Shown one piece after another: positions 47,801 through 61,500 of a stretch of DNA of 64,000 bases. The notes under the pieces were generated by a model that saw only the letters and a program-made list of their open reading frames with translations, made no database searches and was not told the origin of the DNA. A program made the position numbers and the translations under genes. The stretch is from the NCBI GenBank assembly GCA_021464415.1, contig CM038471.1, forward strand, positions 14,312,073 to 14,376,072. The letters are read 5' to 3'. The number at the start of each line of letters is the position of its first letter. Positions within the stretch are counted from its first letter, which is position 1. The stretch is from Lonicera japonica. Lineage: Eukaryota; Streptophyta; Magnoliopsida; Dipsacales; Caprifoliaceae.

Positions 47801-49900
47801 ATTTAGTAACCCAACCAGAAGAGGCTCCTATTGTTCTCCTCTTTAGTTGATGGATCACATGCATATGCCAACTAAAGTATCCACTCTCTATATATACATA
47901 TAATTTTAATTTAATATATATATATATATAATAAAGTAAAAATATATATATAAATGATAAAATTTTATAAGGCTCAGATTGAATACTCTAATTTGAACGA
48001 TTGATATATAGTCTTTAGTTTAAATTTTAAATTAACCCTCATTCTCTCTAAATTATAGGTATATTTCTTTTCTCACATTCATTAATTCTCTCTCTCTCAA
48101 ACCTTTTCACTTATCTCTAACACACTATTCAAAAGATTGGACCACTCAATTACATCGAAGTGTCATAGGCACATACGAATTACCTCTAGTATATATATAT
48201 GGTGGCATTATTATCGAATCAATTATCTTTATTTTTCTAAAATAATATATAACTTTAAAAATATACGATACAATTTTTTAAAATAATATTATATTTCAAT
48301 AATTAAAATATTAATTTAATAATATATTTACTCATGTATGTGTATATATATATGTCTAAAAGTTCATTTCTTTGCTTCAAGTACACAAAAGATCATTTCC
48401 TTAGACCTTAATTCATGTGATTGGCTTTAATTCTCTCAGCGAACAAAATTCATTGTCTATTGCTCCAAAGTTAAGCATGTAGTGTTTTTGATTTTTTGAA
48501 TATAATTGATGTTTCAAATCTCGCTATAATAATTAAATTTTGTTTAAAATTATTAATTATGCTAAAATTAAACCCGAACGTTATTATCCAAAACCTAACA
48601 AGCTTTAGCTATTCCCGCCATTTTAAATTAAAAATTAGATTCACAATTTTTCTACTAAAATATGGGGGACATAATCTATCTTTTTTATATGCTAAATTTC
48701 TTTTTCCAAAAACTCTTATTAAGAAGAGGCTAATTTCAAAAATGATATAACATGTGCGATAACTGTTTGAGAAATTCACAATTATTTGGTATTAGAAGGA
48801 AAAATTTATTTGATCTTGTCGCTTAAGTTTTCTAAACATAAAAAGAGAGATACGTTTTTGTTCCAAATTAATGAACAATTAATAATATTCTATTTTAAAT
48901 TCTAATAATATAAGTGGTGTTTGTTTGAAGGCGAGTAGAAAATATTTCTTTATAGTAAAACTTAATTTCATCGTTTACATTACAATGTGAGAAGACAAAT
49001 TGACCCTTAAAAAACCTACTAAAAAAAACAAGTGTGGATGTTCTTATAATAAAAGACAGGAAAATTTATTTTTAAAAAAATTTTATAAATTTCTTCATAT
49101 TCTCTCCTAGAAAATAGGAATTTTTGTGGAAATTGAGAAACATACCTGAAATTACAATTAAGCAATGAAGAAGGACCTTGATGGATATGTCTGCAAAATA
49201 AATATCAATACACATCTCTCATCAGATTTATTTCCTCTTCTTTAATAAGGAAGAAAAAAAGGCAGAGCAAGACATCTTTTTGTTTTCTTTTTCATAATTA
49301 AGTATAATTAACGCCGACATGACTTTTCAAATATTTTTCCATCAGTGACCACTATATGACATAATTCTTCTTTATAATTATGTTTAACGTCGGTATACCT
49401 TTCCAAATATGTTTTACTCTAGGATATATTTGAATAAGAGACGAATAAAAATAAATTACGGATGGTGAAATTATTGTCGACATAATTATACTTACTACAC
49501 GAATAATGTATAATTTTAAAAGTATATAATAAATATATTTTTTTAAAATATTACTATATTCGACCGGCAAATAAGTAATTAATTTCATATTAATAATATG
49601 AGTACCACCCTAAAAAACATAACTTTTCAATTAGGGTCCTAATAAAAGCACCATAAAAAATCAATATAAATATCTATTTTTTAAGCATTTACACATAAAG
49701 TAATTTTACTTGAGCACCCAGCCCTACAAAAATGTACTATTATTCTAGGAGTACTCTACAACGATTTAAGAAGAGTATCCGCTACAAACATGAAAAATGC
49801 ACAATTTTGTCTCAATTATGCAAATACATTTACATTGCTAAAATTAGTTCAAATGCAATAAGGAGATACCATTGCTTAAGCAAGCGTTTCTTATCAAAGT
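47801..49900. other. AT-rich intergenic DNA
   Basis: TA-rich runs lie at about 47890..47960. No gene or defined element was seen. Confidence 0.5.
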
Positions 49901-49913
49901 AAGTCATCTTATC

Positions 49914-50079
49914 GAGGAGAGGGGTTGGCCCAGTGGTAAGCAACCTCCACCTTTGCCTTGAGGTCAAGGGTTCGACTCATGGGGTGGGAGGGGAGGGTTT
50001 TTCTTTATTTGTAGGATGTAGGATTAAGGGAGAGACTAAGACCTCCCTTAATTTTTTAATAAAAAAAAAAAAAAAAAAA
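49914..50079 (+). mobile_element. tRNA-derived SINE with target duplications
   Basis: The A box (TTGGCCCAGTGGTAAGC) and the B box (GGGTTCGACTC) are about 35 bp apart, as in a tRNA gene, followed by a unique body and a poly-A tail of about 20. It is flanked by AAGTCATCT(T/C)ATC at 49901..49913 and 50080..50092, a 13-bp duplication with one mismatch. The family differs from the CMO intron SINEs. Confidence 0.88.
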
Positions 50080-50092
50080 AAGTCATCTCATC

Positions 50093-53000
50093 ATTGTTAT
50101 TTTATGCACTTAAGAATTAAAGCGTTCACAAAGTTGATCTTGGGATTCTATATATGCGAAACATATAGGATTTAATATATTATTGCCAATCGAATTCGAA
50201 TTAGAAGAATGATCCAATCCACGTCCTATCCGTTGACGGGGCTAGTTTTACGGACCTACTGTGCCTTTTTGTTCACTATCATTGTACAAGTAGTTTCCTT
50301 ATTATTTTCATAATGTGCATAAACTTATAAATAGGATTTTCCTTTGTATTATTTTATATCACTAGCATCCTATATTTACTAATTACTCCTCTTAGGCCAT
50401 CTCCACCTGTATGTCAAAAAGGCAGTACTAAAAGGCTAAATATAGCTTATCATTTATCATCAACATAGTGCATCGTCTAATCTCTAATCCTCTGGACAAA
50501 AAATCGTGACATTTCACCCTTACAGGTGTGTCGTCTGTTATTTTTTTTTCAATACACATTGTATCGGCTCTACTCATACAATAATACAATGTATATCGGG
50601 TATTCTAAAAGTTTGACGGTGTCTAAGTTTGGCTTACCGTTACCATTTCCCTTCCATTTTTAACAATTTAACATTACCGGTGCACCATCATTTATGGTAA
50701 AATTAGCTTTTTAGCAATTTTGTAAAATATCATATATTTCACTTGTGTTTTATAATATATATTATGTCAGAAAAGTCCATTTCAAATATAAAATGTTAAC
50801 ATCCTATGAAGTTTGTTATTATAACTTACGATAGCTTTATTATCACTAAATATCTTTTTAAAGTTTAATTAAAAAGGTTTATAACAATTTTATAATTATT
50901 TACCGGTGGTTTAATTGTTAATCAAAGAGGAGCTTCAATTGTTGAGAATTGTTATCCTAGAATTGAATTGCCTAGAATAAAATTGCCTAAAATATAAGCA
51001 TTTTCCACCATAATTCTATACTTACAGTCAAACACACCCTAATATAAGAGGAGCGCATCAAAGGTATGGCCCCTTTTCTATTGTCTATACTCCTAAATCA
51101 ACGAATAATGTGGCTCGCGTTTTGACTTGGAAGGTGTTAGATGTCTTAATTTGATTCTGATTGTAGGGGTTTTTCACTTCCTAATTAATTGGCTTTTGGA
51201 TGAAGTTTCTTGAGGGGCATATATATATATATATATATATCTAAATATGTGAATAAAAATGGATCTATGAATTAACGTGGCAAATGTGCGATCCATATTA
51301 AATTCATCATCATCCAAATCTATTCCACACAATTAATAATTTTCATATTTTTTGTGTTATCCCTCGTAAAAAGGGATGCGTAATAAAAAGAAAAGAAGGG
51401 TTTAAGGCATTTTCAAGAATACAATTGAGGTCTACCTATTTACTCAATAAACAAAATAAAATACTATTATTAGAGTATGTAATAGTTCTCTGTCAGAACA
51501 AATTACTTTATTTTTGTTAATTTTAAATTGAAAAATAATAATTATTGTAACGAAATATTGCTCTCATAATAGTGTCTCATATGTACGTCAAATTAATTTT
51601 GCAGAGAAAAAAATGCATATACACGATGAAACAAAGAACCAAGCAATAACATTGATATTGATGCAAGCACCCTAGACATTAATGCGTGAATTTGGGACTA
51701 AATAGATAGAGAAGATGTGAATGTTTTGATGTTTTATTCGTCAGTCTTACATTGTTAGAATAATCGTAATGTGAAAGTTAAGTGAATAGGTGCGATGTCG
51801 GTAGTTCTTTTAAGGAGGGGTAAGTTTAATATTAATGTTTCTTTTTAAAAATTAAATAAGAAAAACAAGTATTACTGTTATTTTTATTTAAGATTAAGAT
51901 TAAGATTAAGATTAAGATGAGCAAGATTAATATTATTAATAAATTTTAAAAATTAAAGGGGAGGCAAACTTAATTAATATATATACATATTTAAAAAATA
52001 TAGTTATGCCCCTAAACTAATAAATAGTACTCTTGCCACTTATATACAAATGTGATTGGTACAACTTATAAGAAAATGTTGAACATCATCCCTAATGATA
52101 AATTCATGAACGAAAAAAATTATAATCTACATGACAATTTATACTTAATTTAATATTATGTGACTTTTATCATTTTTATTTATAGGCGCTTCTCATATTT
52201 TATTTTAACATACATTAATGTGATCCTAAATTATAAGCTATGTTGTCATATTTTATGATCAACTTCACGATCACGATTAAAGAGACGCGTAAGAACATGA
52301 GAATCAATTAGTTTCCGAAGGAGGAGGAAGAGTCGGCAATGTTTGCTTTTCTTGCATGTGACGTGCCTTTAGTTTTCAATATATTTATGCTAGCTGTATA
52401 TTAAGTTAGACCACACTTTTGGTAATTTTGTTACAAAATGTTAATAAGTTATTTATTAAAAAAAAAATTGTTAACAGGCGACATTAATACATGATTTTAA
52501 GTATAAAAATATTATGTTATTGTCACTTCGAGTATATGGAATTAAACATTTTAAATCTAAGAAATTATTAAGTATAATATTACACATAACATCCAGTGCG
52601 CTACTCTAGTGTTAATATACATAAAACCTTCTTCTTCTTTTTTTTAACATCAAAAAATGTTTAGGCCAACTTAAGCACACTTCGACTAATTTCACTCAGG
52701 ACAATCTTAAGGACGCACTACACCAGATTGGTTGGCAACCAAAATATTCAAATGTTAGACTTATTGCTTTATAAGATATATATCCTCTACAATTATTTGA
52801 TCATCCATAATGGTATTAGTAAATACTAAATAGGGTAAATATATCCTATTGTTTATTGATCGGACTAGGAAGGGGATTATTTCGAGAATCAATACCCTAT
52901 GTGCGCATGCAATGATTAAGATTATTAGTAGGCTAAAAACATTGTTTCTCACTAAGGTTAATGATATACTAGTATACTAGATTAAGTACTGGTATATTAT

Positions 53001-54515
53001 ATTAAGTACTGGTAAGTTCATTACAACAAATTTAAAGAGAATTATAGTTGGCTTTGTCACGCATAAGAGAAGTGCGGGAGGGAGTTACCATATGCTTAAA
53101 AAATTTTCTCAGACTCTACTTCAATCTCTCTTTAAAATACCATAAAATAATTATTATTTTCTTTCTAATTTATTATACTACTATTTTATACAAAAAATAA
53201 GTATATATATTTTGTCAATGTGAATGTTCTTAAAAACAGATGGCTAATGGGGTCCGCACATAACATAATTGATGAGTCATATATTGCAGCATTCACATGC
53301 TTAATTTTTTCTTTTTGACAAAACAAATGCCCATGCATGTTCTTCTTTTCTTTTGTTTTCCTTGCTCATGTGTTCCTTGCTTTGTTTAAGAAAACAAAAC
53401 TAATGTTTATTCTCATATATATAATTACTTTAATATAAAAAAAGTAGAAATTTAGTTTGTCTCCGCTAGGGATTTTAATGTAGATATATCATTTGATTAA
53501 ATAAATATATAGAATTTGTAAAATAAATATGTGATGTAGCTTCAAAGGTGGTGACATGAGCAATAAATTTGAGTTTAAATCTAGTATATTATGTACACTG
53601 CAGATGTATATTAAGTATTCAACAATTGTCTCCTTTTTGATATGTTATATATCGTCGAATAGCAATTGAATTATTGTTGAAATATATCTAAAATAATGAG
53701 AGGGATCAGCCTTATATATAGTAAGGATAATGGTTTTTAAATCTTGAAACATATAAGTGATAAAGAATTGTGTCGTAGAAATTTAAAATTCTCTTACAAA
53801 GATGGGTAGTGCTTTGGGTACGGGTTACGCCTAAGTTTATAATACTTATACACAAAATTGACGTGTGATATGTGACACTTGATAATGTAAAGTAATCTCC
53901 TCATTCATATTAATTCATGCCATAAAATCGATGTAATGCAAGTTACACCTTTAAATATCAAAGACATCTGCGGTAATAATATTTTACAACAATTTTATTA
54001 TTTGATAAATTTATTTGTGCACAATTTGTTTTGGGTGCAATAAGTAGAGTTGAGGCCCGCCAAGGAGACCCAGGCCTAAAAGGAACCAAACTAAAATTAA
54101 GAAATTGGAGCCTCGTCCAACTAAAAAGTCTCATATTCTTTTGATGGAAGTAACACTAAAATCCTTTTAAATTGAACTATTTACAATATAAGTTGTTGAA
54201 GGTCTTAATTTGATTATTATATTTGTAAAAATAGAAGATATCAACTATTATATAAAGCTTGAAAGGAATTTCGGTAGTTATTGAAATCTTGTCAAATTTT
54301 GAGTTGTTTCAAGTTTTGCCCTTATGGAGTTTTATTACACCAAAAGATATTTAAATTATAGTATAAGCAACAATATTTGAACCTATACGATAACAAGAAT
54401 AATAAGAACAATGGTAAGGACATCCAACCAAAATTCATCTCGGACTCAAGTGAAATATATTCTATATGTAATATTATGTTATTCAGAACATATATTGTAT
54501 AACAAGTGCATTTCA
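50093..54515. other. AT-rich intergenic DNA with minor repeats
   Basis: This holds a (TA)n run at about 51220..51240, about five AAGATT units at 51890..51918, and a PIF-like MITE right end near 51025..51045. A weak trace of a retroelement RNase H end may lie at 51055..51165. No intact gene is seen. Confidence 0.45.
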
Positions 54516-54891
54516 AGTAAGAACTACTATTTAAGTACCTCTATTATAGACCGGGCCATTTAGTACACTTCTCAATGGAATTTTTGATAAAATTTGGTGG
54601 GGATGTTCTCCACCATATTTACAACATATCCACCAAATTTCATGAAAAAAATCAACCGGGAAGTGGGTTAACTAAAAATTGAAAAATATTAGATTTTATA
54701 TATATTTCTGAACCAATATTTTCCAATCATGTAAGGTAACCCACTTTCCGGTTGATTTTTTTAATGAAATTTGGTGAAGATGTTCTACACATGATGAAGA
54801 ATATCCCCACCAAATTTCATCAAAAATTCTATCAGGAAACGTGCCAAATAGCCCGATCCGTAATAATAGTTCGTAAATAGTGGTTCTTACT
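54516..54891. mobile_element. Near-palindromic (hairpin) MITE
   Basis: The left arm starting AGTAAGAACTACTATTTA matches, over about 165 bp, the reverse complement of the right arm, which starts AGTAAGAACCACTATTTA. The arms share GAATTTTTGATRAAATTTGG and AAAATCAACCGG blocks and leave only about 45 bp unpaired in the middle. This is a foldback-type MITE. The target duplication is not clear. Confidence 0.8.
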
Positions 54892-57800
54892 AGCTAGAAA
54901 TTTTCCCATAGTATAACTAACCGAGTGTATATGAAATTATTTCAAAATTTGGAGTTTGATATATAGGAGAGAAATATCTTCTTTTTTAAACAAGCATTAA
55001 CTATCATAGTTGGAGCTTTTGTTGTTTTTAAGAATTTTAGGCTGTCTTATTATTAATATTAAGAGTTGCATTAAAAAAAATGATACTTTGCATGTTAAAT
55101 CGATCATTATGTGGAGAATGCAGAAAAGCGCGACTCAACTAAAACGGAGCATCAATATGACAACTCCGGCCAACTATGATATATATATATATCAAACCAA
55201 AAAAATAATAAACTACAAACTCCAAGAGTTTATATATATCGTTATTTAAGAGAGAGAAAAAAAATCGAATTATTTCTAAAAGTAAATTTACTTACCAATA
55301 AATCTTTTTTGTGGATGATACCGACGTGGATAATCTCTACTAAATTCCTTCTTATAAAAGGACCCACTGCAACTAACTCGTCACCAAATGAAATAACGAC
55401 TAAAGAGGAAACTGAAAACTTGGAGATATATATATATATATATATATGAAGCCAGAGATTAATTTATATTATATATACTCTCATAGATCTCAACAAATAT
55501 CTACCAAGAATGTGAATGTGATGCCTTTTGAAGCGTTCATACTTGCTTTTTATCACATTCTTCTTCTTCTTCTTTCTACAACTTATCTGTTTATAGTCAT
55601 GAAAAAAAAACATATCTATAATCGAATACACAAAGGAGCATATGTATAAGTATATTTTCTCCTACGTAAGTTTGATTTGGTTGTTATTTTATTCTAAATT
55701 TAATGTGTCATTTATTTTTTAGAAAAAAAAAATAACATGCATCACTTTAACCATCAAGCCACACCGTTGGCATATGGCATTTTTTAATCAAAAAATAAAT
55801 AATATATATTTAATTTTAAGATTAAAGTGACAACGAAATCAAACTTTAAAGATCGTAACTTGACAGAAAATAAATTTAATGAAAAAGAGCTCAAATTTCA
55901 TGGAAGAAAGTAAATAACTCTCTGTATCTGTATATATGTAATTAAAGTAATGTTTCTTTTGTGTTGTTTAACTATTAATTAAAGTTCTCTTTTCTTTTAC
56001 GGAAGCTTGGATTAGAAGTGAAGTATCGAATGTGGTAAAATGTCAAAGAGGAAATCGACCTTATCTTTATTTTTATTTTTTTTCCTCTCTTTATTTTTGG
56101 TTTTTTCCACTTTAGCTTTTTGGTTAATTGAAAAATTGCCCCAACAAGAGAATTCTTTATTTACCTTTTAACTTTTTCTTTTCAAAAGAAAGAGAGATGG
56201 ATGTGATACTCCGACTTTTATTTTCTTATTTTTTTTAAAAAAAATATTAATTTCAACTTAATCAAGAGTAAAAAAATATAACTTACTTATATATGAGATT
56301 TGAAATTTGGTACTTTGAATAAGTCTCAAAGGGGAAATGAGACGTATTATTAATTTGATCAAGTGGAACTATCAATTTGAAAGAGAAGAAGTATTTTTTT
56401 AATTTTTTTTAAGGAAACAAATGTGTGTTTTAGTTTTTCTTTTCTCTTTTTGGGCCCACCTTCTATCAAAGCAGTTAATGCATTATATAGTTGCGCATTA
56501 TTTATGAATATCTTGCAATACTTTGGCAAAAACCATTGCTAATTCAAAACGCATTAACATATGTTGTAGATTATTTGCCTATGCCCGGATCCAACTATGA
56601 ATTATGTGCTCGTAAAGTATAAGTAAATGAACAACAACGCTAAGAAGTAATGCAATTTGGCCTAAAAAGATACTCTATAGTTACTTTTATTCTCTCTTTT
56701 AGGGTACCCTAGGAAAATAGAGATGGTTGCTCAAGTAGAGTTCCTAAGATGATTTTCTGATGATCTAGGGATGATTATATGAGAGACTGTATATAGTAGG
56801 TTCTATAAGAAGTAGGTAAATAAAAATATCCTAGTGTAGTAGTGCAAGAACAAGTCTATCATCTAGTACGATAATTAGGAGAACAATCCATTTAACTTTA
56901 TCTTATATACTTGCTTAGTTGAGTAGGAGATTTCTTCAATTATCCTCTAGATGGATTGAACTTGGTTACAATATAAGCCCACGGTTTGGGCCTTGCTCTT
57001 GGGCAAGTAACTTGGGGCCTAATTAGCTTGGACCGTGTACTTAGTCCAATTGGTGTAGACTTTATTTATTTGGGATACACATGCATACATGGTCGCAACC
57101 CAATTTGGATGGTCCAAACAAGTTTTAGTTACTTAGTGGCATCGATTGACGTGCAACAAAGTAATGCTAGTAAGCATTATATCCTTGTATTCTTCATCCC
57201 TTATCCCAATGACTTGTCTCAAGTGCCCTTAGTACCATTTTATCCCTCCCCAAAAGATTCGTGTTTGGCCAAAGTCGAGATTCAAACGTCTTAGAGGTCA
57301 TTGCAAGTATTCATGGTTGGACTCGTGATGCAAGCCTGCATATCAGTACTCTAGTTTACCAACCATACAGGTACACGTGAGTAGTCAATAGGTAAGTCAG
57401 CCGAACATTGGCTATATACCAATATGCATCGTGAGAAGACTTTACCGATACGCCTGCACCTTGATTGATGGGTTAACTTTCCATAATGCTTTTAAAACGA
57501 CCCATAACCATTTATAACATCTTTAAGCTTACTCATTCGACCTAAGAGTGAGGGAGGGTGATAGAGAGGGTGATTATTATATATTGGGGGTGAGATTTTC
57601 ATCCAAGATCATATGATTGAGTTAGGGTTTACAGTATTCATCTTCTTTTTCAAACCTCTTACTATAGGAGCTCAAGAGGAGTGTTGGAGCTGTGGACCAG
57701 CCATCAACCCATGTCAATTGGCCTTCAATTCTTGGACATCTAGCTTAATTAAGGTGGAAATACTAGTAATCAAACTTGGTTTTCAACTATCATGTATTGC

Positions 57801-60130
57801 ATTAATTATTCTCTTGAAAATTTGGGGATTTTAGTATAACCCTGGGTTGTTTACATGCAAAGGGTGTGGGTTTATTATTATGATTCATTCATGTTGATTT
57901 ATACTTAAATATGGCTTTCATTTGATGATCAAACTAAAATCCCCATTTGTATGATATGAATTAACATAGTTGGACCTAAAACCCACTCATCTGTAAATGA
58001 CTTCGTAAGACACTCGGATGGAAATGGTTTCCAAAATTTACGTATGGCCATCTTATGGGCAATAACTTGATTGGTATAAAGTGGCTTAAGCCACACTTTT
58101 GTAATGTTATAAATGTATGTATATATGTTTATAAATGGTGCTAATTGTGGGTTTAATATGTGATTTGGTAAAAACCCATAAGGTCTAAATTATAGCATAT
58201 AAAATTACATCGAGCATATAAAATTATATAACTGGTGGGATTGATGATGATGCAACATAAACGCCTTGAGACGTATTTGGTGTATATGCATTGTGCCATG
58301 GATACACATTAGTTTATTTCTATTAGATACATTTTTGGTAAATGTATATACTGTGGTTACTCTATTGAATATATATACATATATATCTCGATATTCTTCA
58401 GACAAGCACTAATGGTCCTTGGGGGGGGGTGTTCTAGGTGGTCCATGGGGGACCCAACCTTGGGGGCTGGATACCCTAGCCTTGGGGGCTTAAAGTTCGC
58501 GGTCGCTGTGCACAGTTAAATAAATATTATATGTTATATGCAAGATGAGGTAGTGTGTTGTAAGATTAATGCCTATGAATACTAGTTGATTAACTTTCAG
58601 CCGGATCACTATTTCATTTGGTATAGTTGTTGTTTATATACTAAGGAGATACATTTATTTTGGATATATATATATATATATATGCCTACATGGGGTTGGG
58701 ACATCATGTTATGTGCATAGCGTGCTTACTAATTTCCTTAAATATATTTTGGTACATCGTGACAAGCTGACTTTACAGAGCAGCCTGGACACCCATTCTT
58801 GGTGGGTGACAAGTCAATGCGGTATTTTCTATATTTACAAGCGTATATTTAAGTAGATGTTTTTGAGAATCTATAACTATTTTAATTATTTTCATTATAG
58901 CACGATGTGTGTGGATGTCTATGTGTACTTTAAATATACGAAACCCTTATAATTCCCATTGAGCTCGGATTTGGCTCATTCCTATTTTATAAACATTGTT
59001 TCAAGTACTCTGATGTGATATTGGATCGTTTTTCCTAGACAGGTTAGTGAATCCTCAACCCTTGAACTACAAAAGTGCAAGAACCTTGTAATTACGTCAA
59101 AAAGATGGAAAGCGGAACCTAAACCCAACCCTTGAATGCAAGAATTGAACATCGGTATAAGTTAAAGACGCCACAATCAATTAGTGGAAAAATTGATTGA
59201 TAAGTCAAGAATTAGCTTGAATGATTAATTCAAATAATTCAATAAGTTCTAGCAAGAACTCAAGGTGTAAAACACTCAATATTTAATTAATAATAACTTG
59301 ATTAAAAAACATTAATGTGCCTCCTTTAAATAGGAGCAAATAAAACAATAGAACCCTACAATAATAAGGAAACTAATTCCTATTAAAAATAGGAGTCCTA
59401 GATAAAAAGGATAACTAATTAAATATTATCTCCTATCAAAGAAAGAAAGAAACTACCAAAATAATAATAAAACTAGTTAAATCCTTCGCTAGCCGATCGT
59501 GAGAATATGCTAGAAAAGTAAGGTTGAATTTCGGACTTTAAGGCGTGCCCGCGCCTTATTAGAATAGCACTTCTGCCTTTTGGTCACAATTCCCAGCTTT
59601 GGCGTGCCCACACTTTAAGCAAATACTTCTTCTGATTTCTTAGTTAAGAAGGGCTAGACAGCATCACATCACACTCATTTGGGTTGGTTCGACTACTAAT
59701 GTCTAGAAACATCTTATTTCCATGGACTCATAATAGTCTCCCATAGAGGGACAACTTGACAATTATAGTAATTATATAACTTACTGTATTAATGTACATA
59801 TTTTACTGTATCATATAAACCTAAGTCGACCGTCCCATATATTTGGAAATAAATTAATTTATTGCATAATTATTAAATGGTTTATGGAAAACCTCTTGGA
59901 AATATTTTGATGTATGAACCCCATTTGAATAATTGAATTATTATTTGCTTGATTTTGTTTCCAATGGATTGCATATTAATCAAGTGTTGGTACAACATGT
60001 TTTTTCGAAAAAAAATTCTTACTTATACAACTTCTAAGATGAGTAACATTTAGATGTTTTCCTAGAATTGTATATTTCACACCATTTTCGCCGTTTTGAG
60101 CGACAGTATCCTTGATCAACTGGGCCCCGG
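54892..60130. other. Intergenic DNA, probably old retroelement debris
   Basis: No intact gene is seen. TA runs lie at about 55424..55447 and 58660..58682. A G-rich stretch at 58415..58490 repeats CCTTGGGGGCT. The open frames at 56986..57294 and 57613..57834 have no content that I recognise. The higher GC of parts of 56950..58500 and 59500..59700 suggests inserted sequence of unknown type. Confidence 0.4.
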
Positions 60131-60134
60131 GGTT

Positions 60135-60157
60135 CCAAATCTCATAACGAGATTTGG
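60135..60157. repeat. Hairpin near a possible LTR end
   Basis: CCAAATCTC and GAGATTTGG form a 9-bp perfect stem with an ATAAC loop. It is followed by GGTGTCACA, a word often found at plant LTR ends. No partner LTR was found, so this is only a hint. Confidence 0.35.
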
Positions 60158-61110
60158 GGTGTCACAATAACACCCATAAATTACTTCCATAATCTAGCAT
60201 GTTATGATTTTCATTAAAATTAAGCAAAATGTCACACTAAAATTTATAAACCATTTTAATTATTATTGGTGCAAAAACATAAATCAGATTTTTTTTAACT
60301 GCACAATCAAGTGATTGAGTAATGATTGGGGTGACATGGTGTATAAAATAGGGCTTTTACAAGAATCGAACAAAGGAGGACAATATAAGAATATATAGAG
60401 GAGGTTCACCCTTTATGCGGTTAGGGATTAGCCCTCCTCTCGTGAATAGAGCTCGGAGCTCGAGGCTGCCTTGTATTATTATAACAAACAAGTTCTAATT
60501 ACAAAATATTTAACTCTCAGATTACTCTATCCTCTCAATGCAAGCGTTTGGAGAAGTCATATACTAATCAAGATTCTAATGCCCTGGGCCTAGGAGCTCT
60601 GCAATGCCCCTTAGACCCCTCTCTTTTCTTTTCTCTCTAGTTCTACTTTCTTGCCTTGTGCTACTAAAAACTTGGTTATTGCGAGAAGTTAATGCTTCCT
60701 TATATATGAACAAAAGAAAAAAACGCATGTCCAGCAGGTCCGGAGCAGTTGGCTTTCAGCCACTCTCCCATCATTGCAGCATGCTTGATTGATGATGACC
60801 TTGCTTCTCCTCTTAATCCGGAGCATTAAATGCAGTTAGTATGCATTTAATGAAATTAAGGGCGATTTTGCACATCCTATAGAGTTGGTAGCAGTTATCC
60901 ATACCTCTTTCAACCCCTTTAATAGAGCGGTTGGATTTTATTTGCTTCAACTCGATGAAGGAGCTCTAGAGGCCGAGCTTTGAAAGTCTATGGTCTCGAA
61001 TATAGACTAAACATTGCTTTAACACTTCCACGAGCTCGATGTCCACGTGGCACTGGGTTTCAGACATCTTTGCTTCGTTATCTCACGTCGGCGAGACCGC
61101 CATATATCCT
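60158..61110. other. Unassigned sequence left of the plastid insert
   Basis: This part is richer in GC than its surroundings around 60400..61090. A 62-codon open frame at 60604..60792 has a hydrophobic start but no recognisable homology. I cannot say whether it is transposon or gene debris. Confidence 0.35.
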
Positions 61111-61112
61111 CT

Positions 61113-61240
61113 TGTGCCGGGAACCAGATTTGAACTGGTGACACGAGGATTTTCAGTCCTCTGCTCTACCAGCTGAGCTATCCCGACCATTCCCGACGCT
61201 GCATCCTCATTTTACTAGATAACTAGGGTCTATGTCAATT
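61113..61240 (-). other. Chloroplast DNA insert in the nuclear genome (trnL-trnF spacer end plus trnF)
   Basis: Read on the - strand, 61240..61188 matches the end of the chloroplast trnL-trnF spacer as I know it from many plants: AATTGACATAGACC, then CTAGTAAAATGAGGATG, then GCGTCGGGAATG directly before trnF. The match runs straight into the tRNA gene and stops just past its 3' end. The piece is about 128 bp. Confidence 0.85.
61115..61187 (-). tRNA. trnF-GAA: tRNA-Phe (GAA), plastid-type, in a nuclear plastid insert
   Basis: The 73-base sequence folds as a full cloverleaf. The acceptor stem pairs GTCGGGA with TCCCGGC (one G-U), the anticodon GAA is at 61154..61152, and the T arm reads GGTTCAAATC. 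It matches chloroplast trnF except for a base in the 3' acceptor strand that turns the usual G-U into G-C. No TTTT terminator follows closely, so nuclear Pol III expression is doubtful and it is probably a silent copy. Confidence 0.85.
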
Positions 61241-61319
61241 CAAATAAGCATGTCTGCCATGCAAGGGATGGCAATCTTTGCGCAAAGATAAGAAATCAAA
61301 GTATTTTAAATCTCTCTTA

Positions 61320-61500
61320 TAACCCAAGGCGTCGCATAACTTTTGCCAAACCTTATAATCATATCTCGAAACAATCAATACATGTGCCAACAGTACTACT
61401 TTAGTTAATATTGTTGCGGATTGTTTGGCCAAAGCCCAAACCCGTTTAGATTTCCCTGATTCGGATGGATTGTGGCAATCACATAATGCCAAGATATAAA
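61320..61500 (+). pseudogene. RNase H-like fragment (retroelement or RVT_3 type)
   Basis: The + strand encodes a stretch ending NIVADCLAKAQTRLDF, the typical end of plant RNase H-like domains, where the Asp of VAD is the last catalytic acid. Stop codons lie upstream and only this end is present. It starts within about 100 bp of the plastid insert. The overlapping - strand open frame (61235..61513) looks like a shadow. Confidence 0.55.

Noticed and set aside
56986..57294. 102-codon open frame
   Set aside because: It has no recognisable motif, no supporting splice pattern and no neighbours. It may be transposon debris.
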